NCBI RefSeq assembly: GCF_000507245.1 | Contig: NC_023035.1 | Coordinates: forward strand, 1,403,501-1,467,500 | Source: Salinispira pacifica | GTDB taxonomy: Bacteria > Spirochaetota > Spirochaetia > DSM-27196 > Salinispiraceae | DNA: 64,000 bases | Direction: 5' to 3' | Shown here: in pieces, positions 16,674-25,944 of the stretch | Numbering within the stretch: the first letter of the stretch is position 1 | How the letters are laid out: the number at the start of each line of letters is the position of its first letter | The notes under the pieces: model-generated | Told to the model about the DNA's origin: nothing | The model's input: the letters and a program-made list of their open reading frames with translations, nothing else | Databases searched by the model: none | Made by a program: the position numbers and the translations under genes

Positions 16674-18148
16674 AACATCAGGGATTTCTGCTTCCGGAAA
16701 TCTGCCGGGTGCTGGATTGCAAGGTTCACCACATCCGATACATTGAAGAGCACCTCCCCATTATCAGTACATCCTACGACCAGCGGGGCAGGAAGATGTA
16801 CAATCTGAAGGACATCTATCTCTTCTCCCGAATCCTCCGGCTTACCCGGCGGGACGGCCGGTCTCTCCAGCAGGCGGTGCAGATGCTGTTCCGGGAGCTG
16901 GAGGGACCCTCGCTGGACATGACTGCCAGGTTTCTCCAGATCCGGCACGACCTGCTGAAAACCCGCCTCCAGTCGGTGCAGTCCGCCAATCGTCTTGCGT
17001 TAAAATACCGTCTGCCGCCGGCCAGCCATGCTGCGCCTTCCTGGACTGAAAGCCGGGGCGAACCGGTGCATCCTCTCCAGTTTTTCTCCCCCGACGAGCT
17101 TTTTCCCGGTGACAATTATGCGGCTCTGGAATCGGAGCTGGCTTCATTTCTGGAAGACGGAGCCGCCGGCGGGGTTGAGACCGGTTCTCTCCCCGACTCC
17201 GGGGAGTCCAGCGCCTCCGGCCGCGGAGGAAATACACTCCCTGAATCCATTTTAGCCGACGGCCGCTGGCTGGTGCTCACCCCCGACCCCTACCGGTCCA
17301 CCCTGGACGCTTCCTATTCCGGGGGAAAGCTGATAACCCCCCTGCGCCGACTCTCCGCCCTTGAGTATATGGCGGAAAAAATATCCGCCGCAGCAGGCGC
17401 CTACGGCAATTATCCTCTGTGGGTAATAACCGTGCGAAAGCGCCATTTTTATCATCTTTTGGGGCTGATGAACAAACACGACTACTTCGGAATTCCCGGA
17501 AGTTCATTGATTATTCTGCCCCAGCCCGACCATGAAGAACTGAGTACCGGAGACGCCGGAGCCCTCTTTGCCCTGCGCAGACTGATGATGCCGTTTCTCC
17601 TGGAGAATGATTACCGCTTTGGTCAGCTGCTCAGTCTGGAGCATCCGTTTCTCCCCCTGCCCGAGGAATCTGCGGTTGCCAGGCTGTTTGCAGACAGTCA
17701 CCCCGTACTCCGGGGTTACCTGCCCTCAGGGGGGGGAGGGAGAATTCACAGTGAAATGTACTTCAAAATCCGCCCCATGGACCGCCTGCGCCCGGTGCAT
17801 CTATCTGCTTCCCGAGGGTCCGCAGATATCAATGTTCGCCTTCAATACGCCGATACTCTTGCTCAGAAGGGATATTTGATTATCCAATCCCCGGAAACCA
17901 GGGGGCTTCTGCGTCCCAAGCAATGGGAGTATTTTCCGCCGTTTTACGGCAAGGAATGGTACAGCCCGGATGAACTGTCATCCCAGATGAGCAGGATGTA
18001 CCGTTCCTGGCTGAGCAACCCCCCGGGACACGGGGATGTGGAAATAAGCCCCCTCTATGCCAGAAACCGGGAAGAAATGAAACGGCGGGAAAGGGGCGGA
18101 ACCGATGAACCGCCCCGTCCCGGGGGGATCAGGGGTCTGTATACCTGA
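16670..18148 (+). CDS. MerR-like HTH protein fused to a large domain resembling UDP-sugar pyrophosphorylases
   Basis: 492 residues; ATG 16670 overlaps the der stop (ATGA). Residues about 1-70 form a MerR-type winged helix (LPEICRVLDCKVHHIRYIEEHLP, then the RKMYNLKDIYLFSRI wing). Residues about 195-480 contain GGKLITPLRRLSALEYMAEKI, PLWVITVRKRHFYHLLGLMNKHDYFG and SLIILPQPD, which recall the PKG...SL, W.IMTS and YFG...FFQQ blocks of UDPGP-family nucleotidyltransferases. The usual Gly-rich nucleotide loop is not evident, so the domain may bind a sugar nucleotide without acting on it. The MerR call is fairly secure; the second is a weak analogy by eye. Confidence 0.55.
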   Translation: MKHQGFLLPEICRVLDCKVHHIRYIEEHLPIISTSYDQRGRKMYNLKDIYLFSRILRLTRRDGRSLQQAVQMLFRELEGPSLDMTARFLQIRHDLLKTRLQSVQSANRLALKYRLPPASHAAPSWTESRGEPVHPLQFFSPDELFPGDNYAALESELASFLEDGAAGGVETGSLPDSGESSASGRGGNTLPESILADGRWLVLTPDPYRSTLDASYSGGKLITPLRRLSALEYMAEKISAAAGAYGNYPLWVITVRKRHFYHLLGLMNKHDYFGIPGSSLIILPQPDHEELSTGDAGALFALRRLMMPFLLENDYRFGQLLSLEHPFLPLPEESAVARLFADSHPVLRGYLPSGGGGRIHSEMYFKIRPMDRLRPVHLSASRGSADINVRLQYADTLAQKGYLIIQSPETRGLLRPKQWEYFPPFYGKEWYSPDELSSQMSRMYRSWLSNPPGHGDVEISPLYARNREEMKRRERGGTDEPPRPGGIRGLYT

Positions 18149-18191
18149 TGTACCGGGAGACGCCCATTCCCTATCATTCAGGAGAATTTCC

Positions 18192-19532
18192 ATGAAGAAG
18201 GCGTATCCATTCCAATACATCACAAGAGCGCTTCGGGGCTTCATTCCCGGGAGAACTGTGCTCATGCTGCTACTGTTTATCGGGGCGCATCAGCTCCCGG
18301 CCCAGGCTCTCAGTGTACCGGACAGTTCCATGGCCCGGCGATCCCTTATCGATACCATTACCGCTCCTTATACCATGATCTCACCTTCAGACGGCCGGAT
18401 TCTCAGCGATCCGTTCAGCTCTATTCTGGTGAAGTTCGAGGTACGGGAACTGGAAGACCGGCTGTATCTGATTTTCAAACACAGCAGGGAAAACCGCTTT
18501 CCGGATATATCCGCCGGCAACATGATCATCCGCCGAAGCAGAAGTGACGGGAGCATTGATCAGATTAAAATCTTTCTGGATGAGATCGGAGCTCTGGTGG
18601 TTCGAATTCACCCCCGGGGGGGAAGGTCCGAGCTGAGCCTGTCCCTGTTCGGAACCACGCTCTATAACAGAATTCCCATTTTTCTGGACGTCCAGGAAAT
18701 TATTCAAACTGATATTAACCGCATCCTTGAACTGGCTGGCGGACGCATTCCCTGGGAGCAGCTTACTCCGCCGTCCCGGCCGGAGGAGTACCAAAACCTT
18801 CGGCAGATGCTGGATGACCTGCGGACCGTACTTCCATCCCTGCCTGACAGCGAAGACGGAGCCATGGATGCCCGGGGAAACATGATTCGAATTGAAACCC
18901 TGGGGCTTCATGCCCTCCCGGGGTTTAACTGTTCGGGGTTTGCGAAATTTGTGGTTGACGGTATGTATTTTCCCATCACCGATTCCCTCAGTGACGTGGA
19001 GCTTTTGAAAATCCGCCATCCTGAGTACCGGGGAACAGAACTCAGCAGGAAGTTTGAAGAATCCCGGGACCCCTATTTCGGTCTGGACTGGACACGGAAC
19101 CTGGCGGTGGCAATGGATGCCGTCGCCCGGGGAGAAGATGCTTCCCGGCTGGAGGCGATTGTTCGCCGGCGGCCCGAAGCCCTGGATGTGCGCAGCACCC
19201 CGTATATCGAATACCGGGATGACCTTGGGTATCCGGTGGAGAGTCTTGTTCAGGTGCTGTATCTCCAGGCTCTGGAAAACCCCGGAGATTTGTATCTGGG
19301 CAGCATCAACGGCGAATTCGGAAACGACCCGGTGCTCTGGCAGCATTTTCATGTGGTTGTGCTCTTTCCCTATTTTGATGATACGGGCAGGTTCAGGGTC
19401 GCGGTGCTGGAACGGAATGTAGAAAGCTCTCCCGCCTCTCTTCAGCGCCGGTATCCGGGAAATTATGTTCATCTGGTGAGAATTACACCATCAGAAAAGT
19501 ATATTTTGCCGGAAATTCCCGGAGTTAATTGA
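18192..19532 (+). CDS. Exported protein with an NlpC/P60-like Cys motif
   Basis: 446 residues from ATG 18192 (AGGAG at 18180-18184). Signal peptide about 1-42 (VLMLLLFIGAHQLPAQA). No family recognised with certainty. The region GFNCSGFAKFVVDG (about 240-252) resembles the catalytic Cys motif of NlpC/P60 peptidases (DCSGFV). LWQHFHVVVLFPYF (about 390-402) offers a candidate catalytic His on a following strand, with a further polar residue in LERN. The N-terminal half (about 50-200) has beta-rich hairpins. A wall hydrolase or amidase is therefore possible but unproven. It sits between the MerR-like gene and the TPR protein in the long operon. Confidence 0.5.
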   Translation: MKKAYPFQYITRALRGFIPGRTVLMLLLFIGAHQLPAQALSVPDSSMARRSLIDTITAPYTMISPSDGRILSDPFSSILVKFEVRELEDRLYLIFKHSRENRFPDISAGNMIIRRSRSDGSIDQIKIFLDEIGALVVRIHPRGGRSELSLSLFGTTLYNRIPIFLDVQEIIQTDINRILELAGGRIPWEQLTPPSRPEEYQNLRQMLDDLRTVLPSLPDSEDGAMDARGNMIRIETLGLHALPGFNCSGFAKFVVDGMYFPITDSLSDVELLKIRHPEYRGTELSRKFEESRDPYFGLDWTRNLAVAMDAVARGEDASRLEAIVRRRPEALDVRSTPYIEYRDDLGYPVESLVQVLYLQALENPGDLYLGSINGEFGNDPVLWQHFHVVVLFPYFDDTGRFRVAVLERNVESSPASLQRRYPGNYVHLVRITPSEKYILPEIPGVN

Positions 19533-19566
19533 AAAACGGCTTCACTGACTGTATCTTTAGGCAGAT

Positions 19567-22500
19567 ATGAACAAGTTCCTCCGGATTACATGCATGCTTG
19601 TTGCAGGTTTTTCTGCAGTACTGCCCCTTTCCCTCTCCCGGTCATTCGGCCTGTCCGCCCAGGTAATAGCGGATTCTGACCGGGTAGGGTGGCCGCCGGC
19701 ATCGGATCAGCTGGATATCCATTCCATGGCGGATGCGGCTTTTGAAGCCGGGGATTATCCCCGCGCAGTCAGACTGTACCGGCGGCTCCTGCAGAGCGCC
19801 AAGGCGGAGATTTATGTACGGCTGGCTGAAAGTCACCTCCTGGCATCACAGCCCTTGGCGGCTCTCGGGGTACTGAATCAGGCCCGGCGTCAGCCTGGGG
19901 TCTCTGAACCGGAACTTCTGTTTCTCCGGGCCCGTGCCCATGTTCTTCTTGAACAGCCGGAACGGGCAGTTGAGTATGTTGATATGCTTCTGGCAGATTC
20001 CCCGCAACTGTATGCCGAATATCCGGAAATATGGCGCGGCAGTCATAAATTGAGACTGGCTGCAGTGGATAACACCCGTGCCCGGGAACAGTTGTTCACG
20101 GATCTCTCCGCCCCGTGGTATACCCGTGCGGCAACCGAACTTGAACGTACAGCTGCCCGGGCACTCTATGGGGAGCAGCGCTATGAAGAACTTGCCTCCT
20201 GGCTGGATGCCAGGTTCAGCCGGTTCCCCGGCCTGACCGAAGAGCGGGAATTGCAGCTTCTCAGAGCGGAGGCATTGTATTTCCTTTCCTCCGCCGGGGC
20301 CGGGAGCGGGGAACCGGATCCTGGATCAACGGATCCTGTATCACCGGATTCTGTATCACAGGATAGAGAGGACGTGATTGCCGCATATGAAAACTTGAGA
20401 AGCAGGGTGGATGAGTTTACCCCCCAGGTGTATGTCCGGCTCTTCGACCTGTACAGAAACCGAGCAGCGGGGGGAGCACCGCAGGTGAGTGAGCTTCTGG
20501 AGGCTGCACAGCGGGATCTTGAAGCGCATCCTGATATTCTCGGGGCATTTTATGAGCGGATGCTCAGCGAACGCTTCCCCAGCGGAGATGAGGAAGCCGT
20601 CGGGAGGGCAATCACCCGTCTTGACCGTCTGGGAACTGAATTCCAAAGCTATATTACCCCGTATTACAAAGCACTCCGGCTGCTCCGGGACGAAGACCCC
20701 GGGAGCGTGGATGCCGCCCGGCAGGCAATCCGCTCCTACCTGCGTGCAGGGGGTGAGAACGATCCCTGGCTGGATCTGCTGCTTTCCGAACTGGATTACC
20801 GGCAGGGGAATTATTCCGCCGCCTGGCAACGGATAGAGAATCCTCTTCCGCAAGAGAGTGATGCATCGGCAACGGTCTACGGGGAGGATTTTCGCCGTCA
20901 GCGTCTTGAAATTATGCTCTATTCTCTCTATGCCGCAGGAGAATACCAACGAAGTGCCCGGCTGGGAGCTGAGCATGTTGACGAATATCCCCGTATCAGA
21001 CCGGTAACAGCCCGATCTTACGGGGGAATGGGGAATTTCGCCCGGGCTGTGCAGGTGCTCGAGCCGCTCTTCTCCCCAGGCAGCGGCGTTAGCCCCGAAG
21101 ACGGATTGCGTTCCGAATATTATCAGTACCTTGTGAAACTCGGCCGATGGCCGGATATTATCTCGGCGCAGCAAGGGTTTTCCCCCGATCAACCCCGTGA
21201 TTATCCTGCCAGCAGATATCTGTACGGCCTGGCACTGATCCAGACCGGAAATTTCCCTGAGGCGGTTAAGTTGTTCGGGACTCTGATACAGGAGGAACCG
21301 GGAGCGGAGCTGGAGATCTATGCAGATTACTATCTGGGATGGGCTTCCTTCCGGAGTTCCCGGGATGAAACCGCCCTGGAAGCATATGAGCGGCTGGTAA
21401 ACCGTCTGAAGGATGATGTTCAGCAGGGTGAAGATCCTGCAATTCCCTCCGCTGCTCCCGGCGCCCTGGAACTGTTTGTCCGGGGAGCCTATGAGGGAGC
21501 CTGGGCCGCCTTGCGGATGGAGGACTACGAAAGAGGTCTGGACCTGCTGAATACACTCCTGGATTCATCAACTTCCCCCTCCCTGCAGGAAACTCCGGAG
21601 GGAGGGGAAGCCGCTGATATTTTTGCCAGAGCCGTGTATTTGCGGGCCAAACTGCTGATGCTGGACCAAAGAGCAGAAGACGCCGCAGCAGCGTTGATTG
21701 ATTTCAGGGACCGCTATCCCCGGCACGAGCTGGCGGATGAGGCCCTCCTGGATTATGCCAGGGTTCGGGCGTCACAGGGACAGGTGAACAGAGCGGTGCG
21801 CAGCCTCTATGAGCTGATCAGTGCATATCCGGACAATTCCAACGCAGCCCTGGCCGCATACCGCATCGGCGAACTGTACTATCAGAACGACCGCTTCCAG
21901 GAGGCCAGAGAGGCATTCAACAGCTACCGGGACGAATACCCCCGGGACGGCAACATAGATGCGGCTCTCTATTTCAGCGGAAGAGCATCCTGGCAGTCCG
22001 GGGAAACCGCCGCCGCACGTCTCTACTGGAATAATCTGGTGGAAAACTTCCCGGACAGTTATTTCCGGTTGAATACCATGCTTCTGCTGGCTGAACTCTA
22101 TGCGGAACAGGGCAGGGAGTCCGCCGCCGCCGGCCTCTACGACATGATAACTTCGGAGTATCCCGGACAGGCGGAGAACCTGGGTATAGAAGAGCGGAAG
22201 AGCGCACTGTCCCGGTCGGCTCCCGCCGATGATTCCTGGTCCGTTCTGGAATCAGATCCCCGTCTCACAGAACAGGCGGCCAGAGACCGTGTACTGGAGC
22301 TTGGTAAAACACTGATTATCGATCAGGCGGGGATCAGACAGCGCAGTCAGGATCTGGGGCCCTATCTTGAAACCCTCAGTTCCAGCGGGGATGCAAGCCC
22401 CCGGGAGCGTTCCCGCGCACTTTATCTGCTGGGACGGGGAGCTCTGCAGAGGGCGGAGTATTCCCGGGCGGCGGAATATTTCATTGATGCTGCGCTGAGC

Positions 22501-22701
22501 AACAGCAGCGACTGGCAGCGTGCCCCGGAATATCTCTACTTTGCTCTGGAGTCATACAGCCGTCAGGGTGCGGATCAGGAGGCCCTGGCAATTTATCAGC
22601 AGATGAAGGAAATATATCCCGATTCAAGCTGGACACTGGACGGGCGCAGGGCGATCCGCCGTTATATCCCCGGAGCTCTGCCATCAGGAGATGATCTATG
22701 A
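19567..22701 (+). CDS. Large exported TPR-repeat protein
   Basis: 1044 residues. Signal peptide about 1-36 (ending SRSFGLSAQ). The remainder is helical repeats of 34-40 residues in BamD/CpoB style, clearest at about 55-110, 535-590 and 690-880 (ADEALLDYARVRASQGQ, AAYRIGELYYQNDRFQEAREAF, AALYFSGRASWQSGETAAARLYW). A Ser/Asp/Pro insert lies near 245-265 (DPGSTDPVSPDSVSQD, itself repeat-encoded). It is expected to act in the periplasm as a protein scaffold. It overlaps the next gene by four bases (ATGA) and lies upstream of exbB-exbD-tonB-like genes, so I infer it is part of that machine, as CpoB is with Tol. Confidence 0.8.
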   Translation: MNKFLRITCMLVAGFSAVLPLSLSRSFGLSAQVIADSDRVGWPPASDQLDIHSMADAAFEAGDYPRAVRLYRRLLQSAKAEIYVRLAESHLLASQPLAALGVLNQARRQPGVSEPELLFLRARAHVLLEQPERAVEYVDMLLADSPQLYAEYPEIWRGSHKLRLAAVDNTRAREQLFTDLSAPWYTRAATELERTAARALYGEQRYEELASWLDARFSRFPGLTEERELQLLRAEALYFLSSAGAGSGEPDPGSTDPVSPDSVSQDREDVIAAYENLRSRVDEFTPQVYVRLFDLYRNRAAGGAPQVSELLEAAQRDLEAHPDILGAFYERMLSERFPSGDEEAVGRAITRLDRLGTEFQSYITPYYKALRLLRDEDPGSVDAARQAIRSYLRAGGENDPWLDLLLSELDYRQGNYSAAWQRIENPLPQESDASATVYGEDFRRQRLEIMLYSLYAAGEYQRSARLGAEHVDEYPRIRPVTARSYGGMGNFARAVQVLEPLFSPGSGVSPEDGLRSEYYQYLVKLGRWPDIISAQQGFSPDQPRDYPASRYLYGLALIQTGNFPEAVKLFGTLIQEEPGAELEIYADYYLGWASFRSSRDETALEAYERLVNRLKDDVQQGEDPAIPSAAPGALELFVRGAYEGAWAALRMEDYERGLDLLNTLLDSSTSPSLQETPEGGEAADIFARAVYLRAKLLMLDQRAEDAAAALIDFRDRYPRHELADEALLDYARVRASQGQVNRAVRSLYELISAYPDNSNAALAAYRIGELYYQNDRFQEAREAFNSYRDEYPRDGNIDAALYFSGRASWQSGETAAARLYWNNLVENFPDSYFRLNTMLLLAELYAEQGRESAAAGLYDMITSEYPGQAENLGIEERKSALSRSAPADDSWSVLESDPRLTEQAARDRVLELGKTLIIDQAGIRQRSQDLGPYLETLSSSGDASPRERSRALYLLGRGALQRAEYSRAAEYFIDAALSNSSDWQRAPEYLYFALESYSRQGADQEALAIYQQMKEIYPDSSWTLDGRRAIRRYIPGALPSGDDL

Positions 22702-24599
22702 ACCCGCTACACCAACCAATTATTGCGGCTGAACCTTCAGAGCGTCTCCCCGTCCCGGCCCAGCCTGCCCGTACCGGGGGGGCGGCCGTCTCCCGGCACT
22801 ATGCCAATGTGATCACCGGCCCGGCGCCGGTTCTCAGAATCGGCCTCTTCCTGTGCCTGGTCTTCTTCGGGATGCCCGCAGCCGTTTCTTCCCAGGAGGA
22901 GGCGCTGAACGCCCCGGAGTCCACCAGTCTGGTTCTGCCCGACGTGATTGTGGATCTTCCCGAGCCGGATTACGGGGATGTTCAAACTCTCCTGCCCGGT
23001 GACCAGGGAGAGGAGTACAGCTATCGGGCGCTGCCCAGGCCCCGGCAGCTTGCGGATCCCGGTCTTCCCTCCAACGGGGGTGAACCCGCAGCCGGCGACG
23101 GCGAAGACAGCGGCAGGGGAGGGGAAAATCCTGCTCCCCGGATTCAGTTCGGTCTGGGGGGCGGCTATGCCCCCGGAATGAACGGGTATGTGCAGCTGTT
23201 TGACCCCCGAGGCAGCTATCTTCTGGCTGCGGATCATACTCAGTCCTGGGGGGATTTTTCCCGGGGGTACACGCCTCCTGATCAGGGGTTCGCTCTCAGC
23301 AGGTCCCGCATCACCGGAAGGATTGAACCGTTCCATCTTCTTGCCGATTACCAGTTCCGGGGCCTGGGGGCACTGGAATCTTACCGGGCCCAGCATCTTC
23401 TGGATGCAGAGGCAGGTGTGGAATGGGGTATTGCAGGATTCAGCGGTGAATTTAATTCAGGTCAGGACCTGAGACGGATTGTTCCTGCCGTTGAAGCCGA
23501 AGGGGATATACCAAACATCTTTTTGCGCTTTTCTGCAGACAGTTCAAACCGTTACCGGAAGGAGTGGGAACGTTCCGTTCTGGAATTTCCGTTGAACTAC
23601 CGTCTGGAATTGAGTCCCCAGTACGGCCTCTGGCATGATCTGAGTCTGGGCGCAGAGTTCAGACATGCTGCAGGTGAACTCTGGAGCTTCGATCTGGGCT
23701 ACATCCCCGGCATCAGCCGTGGACCGGGGGCAGGTGAACCGGAGCTGAACGACGAAACAGGGGATGCCCCGGGTTTCAGCTATTCCCGTCCCGGATACCG
23801 GGGAATAAACCACAATTTCCATCTGGGACTGGGGTTCAACGGGGAGAAATGGGGTCACGATTTTCGTGGCGGATTCGAGCAGCTGCGGCCTGATGAAACG
23901 GAATTGTGGAGAACTCATCCTCTGTTGTCTCCCTTTTATGTGATCCCGGAAAGCAGCGGGGAGATCGGCGACATCCAGGCAGCCGCCGATGCTGCAGCAC
24001 AGATCGTTCCGGGAGCAGCCCAAAACCGCCCGCTAATCAGAAGATGGTTCTTCTCCACCCTGAGCGAATTTGCACTGACCGATGATCTGCTGCTCAGCGG
24101 GGGAGTTGATACGTATTATTACTACGAACGGCCTGTGGCCGGGGACTGGTCCCAGGCCGTCACATTCGGGGATGACGGCCGGGAATTCCGTAACTGGTAC
24201 GCATCCCGGGGGCTGAATTTTGTCACCACCCTTGGATTTCGTGGGTTATTCTCAGAGAACATCTTCGGCGGAGTAACCTGGGTAGGGAATTTTCTCCTGA
24301 ATGACGGACTTCAGCCCTCTCAGCAGCTTGAGGCAGAGGCGGAGATTCAGAATCAAAATGACCTTCTCAGCGCAGGGGTTCGCATGGAGCTGAATCTGTT
24401 TCGCAGTCTGCAGCCGCCTCTGTTCAGTATTATCGGGGGCTGGAACATCAGCCCGCTCTGGGCTCTCAGTCTGGAGATTTCAGATCCTGTGGCGGCGTTT
24501 CTGTCCCGGGGAAGGTTCCTGCACGATTCCGGGGTCAGTCCGATACAGACCCGGGGGTTCACCGTGGACCTGTTCGTTGAATATAGAAATAGTAAGTGA
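22698..24599 (+). CDS. Outer-membrane beta-barrel protein of unknown family
   Basis: 633 residues from ATG 22698 (AGGAG upstream). A long N-region precedes the hydrophobic signal (about 50-72, IGLFLCLVFFGMPAAVSSQ). A Pro/Glu/Gly-rich segment (about 75-155) follows, then about 470 residues of alternating strands rich in Gly, Tyr and Trp (QFGLGGGYAPGMNGYVQLFD, NHNFHLGLGFNGEKWGHDFRGGF, DDLLLSGGVDTYYYYERP), ending in FTVDLFVEYRNSK. That pattern fits a barrel of about 16-20 strands. There is no TonB-dependent-receptor plug or TonB box that I can see. Its coupling to the TPR gene and the downstream exbB suggests it is the outer-membrane end of the complex. Confidence 0.68.
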   Translation: MNPLHQPIIAAEPSERLPVPAQPARTGGAAVSRHYANVITGPAPVLRIGLFLCLVFFGMPAAVSSQEEALNAPESTSLVLPDVIVDLPEPDYGDVQTLLPGDQGEEYSYRALPRPRQLADPGLPSNGGEPAAGDGEDSGRGGENPAPRIQFGLGGGYAPGMNGYVQLFDPRGSYLLAADHTQSWGDFSRGYTPPDQGFALSRSRITGRIEPFHLLADYQFRGLGALESYRAQHLLDAEAGVEWGIAGFSGEFNSGQDLRRIVPAVEAEGDIPNIFLRFSADSSNRYRKEWERSVLEFPLNYRLELSPQYGLWHDLSLGAEFRHAAGELWSFDLGYIPGISRGPGAGEPELNDETGDAPGFSYSRPGYRGINHNFHLGLGFNGEKWGHDFRGGFEQLRPDETELWRTHPLLSPFYVIPESSGEIGDIQAAADAAAQIVPGAAQNRPLIRRWFFSTLSEFALTDDLLLSGGVDTYYYYERPVAGDWSQAVTFGDDGREFRNWYASRGLNFVTTLGFRGLFSENIFGGVTWVGNFLLNDGLQPSQQLEAEAEIQNQNDLLSAGVRMELNLFRSLQPPLFSIIGGWNISPLWALSLEISDPVAAFLSRGRFLHDSGVSPIQTRGFTVDLFVEYRNSK

Positions 24600-24638
24600 C
24601 GTGGATAAACTGACGTGGATAAACTGACGTGGATAAAC
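24597..24638 (+). repeat. 14-bp tandem repeat (3 copies) at the end of the barrel gene
   Basis: TGACGTGGATAAAC three times. The barrel gene's stop codon TGA is the first three bases of copy 1, so the duplication has not changed the protein. The rest of the gap to exbB (24639-24703) shows only the GGGGAG ribosome site. Confidence 0.95.
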
Positions 24639-24703
24639 TAGTGCCGTATGTACTGTGAAATACCAATATCAGGTAAAAGAATTACGGCCGGGGAGAAAAA
24701 CAC

Positions 24704-25408
24704 ATGAATGAAATAATCAGCAGCGGAACCATAATTCTGGCACTCATCGCTTTGCTGTCGGTAACGGCTGTGGGGATTATCATCGAAAGGATGAGATATT
24801 TCCGGAAAAGCCGTGCGGATGAGGACAGACTTCTTGAACGGATCCGTCACAGCCTTGAGAAAGGCTTCTATGATGAAGCCCTGAGCATCTGTGAACAGAA
24901 TCCCGGACCCCTCAGCGATCTGATGAAAGTGGGGATAGAATACCGCAAATATTCACCCGAGGTGATCCATGATCTCATCTCCGATGCAGCCAATCTGGAA
25001 GTACCCAAAATGGAGCGAAACATTGCCCTGCTGGGAACCATCGCCCATATCACCCCCCTTCTGGGACTGCTGGGTACGGTAACCGGGAACATTCAGGCTT
25101 TCGGAGTGCTCAGCGACTTTGGTGCCGCAGCGGATCCCGGTTTGCTTGCCGGGGGAATCGCCGAAGCGCTGGTAACAACCGCAGCAGGTATCGTTGCGGC
25201 AATTCCTGCAATTGCCTTTTACAACCAGCTTGTGAGCAAGGTGAACCACAACCTCATTCGGCTGGAAAACCGGGTGAGTGAACTGGTGGTACTCCTCAAA
25301 GGGGACGTGGGAAGCAAAACCATGGCTGATCTGGGCACATCCAGTGCCGCCACTGCCTCGTCCCGGGGAACCGGTTCAGGTCTGAAAAGCGGAGGTTCCC
25401 GATCATGA
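24704..25408 (+). CDS. exbB: ExbB/TolQ/MotA-family proton channel subunit
   Basis: 234 residues. Three membrane helices: about 5-27, 100-132 (LLGTIAHITPLLGLLGTVTGNIQAF) and 146-172 (IAEALVTTAAGIVAAIPAIAFYN), with the family's conserved LLGLLGTV and ALVTTAAG pore segments. A cytoplasmic loop lies between helices 1 and 2. The Ser/Gly-rich tail (about 205-234) is low complexity. It forms the proton channel of the inner-membrane motor with the next gene. ExbB and TolQ cannot be told apart by eye. Its stop overlaps exbD by four bases. Confidence 0.93.
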   Translation: MNEIISSGTIILALIALLSVTAVGIIIERMRYFRKSRADEDRLLERIRHSLEKGFYDEALSICEQNPGPLSDLMKVGIEYRKYSPEVIHDLISDAANLEVPKMERNIALLGTIAHITPLLGLLGTVTGNIQAFGVLSDFGAAADPGLLAGGIAEALVTTAAGIVAAIPAIAFYNQLVSKVNHNLIRLENRVSELVVLLKGDVGSKTMADLGTSSAATASSRGTGSGLKSGGSRS

Positions 25409-25944
25409 AATTCCGCCGTCAGCTGAAAGCACAGGTGCAGCCGGATCTCATTCCCATGATCGATATTGTATTCCAGCTTGTGGTGTTTTTTATGGTGTCC
25501 AGCACCTTTGTGGTGGCTCCGGGCATCGGTCTGGATCTCCCGGAATCCTCCACCGAGGAACAGGTGAGCATGGATCTGTATCAGATCAGTCTCAACTCTG
25601 ATGGCCGGATGTTCTTTCAGGACCGGGAAATAACCATGAATCAGCTTCCGGCCCTGTTGAACGACCTTGATACCGATGAAAAGCAGCGGGTGGTAATTCA
25701 GGGAGATGCGGGGGTTCCCCTGCAGCAGCTGGTGAGTCTGCTGGATACCCTTCGCTCCAACGGCGTACGAAATGCCAGCATCCTGGCCAAAAATCCCGCA
25801 CCCGCCTCCAGCCCTGAACGTGGGGATTCTCCCGAGGGTGGTGCGGCCGGCGATGCAGCCGGAAATTCCTCCGGTAATTCCTTCGGGAATACATCCGGGA
25901 ACACATCCGGAAACACATCCGGAAATACAGAGGAGCAGCCTTGA
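25405..25944 (+). CDS. exbD: ExbD/TolR-family motor subunit
   Basis: 179 residues. Short cytoplasmic N-terminus, one membrane helix (about 17-40) with the proton-carrying Asp in PMIDIVFQLVVFF, then the periplasmic ExbD fold (about 45-130; QISLNSDGRMFFQDREI, RVVIQGDAGVPLQQLVSLLDTLRSNGV). The C-terminal tail (about 135-179) is Ser/Gly/Asn-rich and carries six 12-bp repeats encoding GN[ST][SFE] units, an unusual addition for ExbD. It is preceded and followed by four-base overlaps, which implies tight coupling with exbB and the tonB-like gene. Confidence 0.92.
   Translation: MKFRRQLKAQVQPDLIPMIDIVFQLVVFFMVSSTFVVAPGIGLDLPESSTEEQVSMDLYQISLNSDGRMFFQDREITMNQLPALLNDLDTDEKQRVVIQGDAGVPLQQLVSLLDTLRSNGVRNASILAKNPAPASSPERGDSPEGGAAGDAAGNSSGNSFGNTSGNTSGNTSGNTEEQP
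25861..25932 (+). repeat. In-frame 12-bp tandem repeat in the exbD tail (6 copies)
   Basis: Six diverged units (GGNAAYWCMTYC-like) encoding GNSS-GNSF-GNTS-GNTS-GNTS-GNTE. The last three complete copies are nearly identical, so the array grew recently at its 3' side. Confidence 0.92.

Noticed and set aside
24597-24638. Short direct repeats read as a CRISPR array
   Set aside because: Units of 14 bp are contiguous without spacers, and no cas genes are present; the same holds for the arrays at 43132 and 62830.
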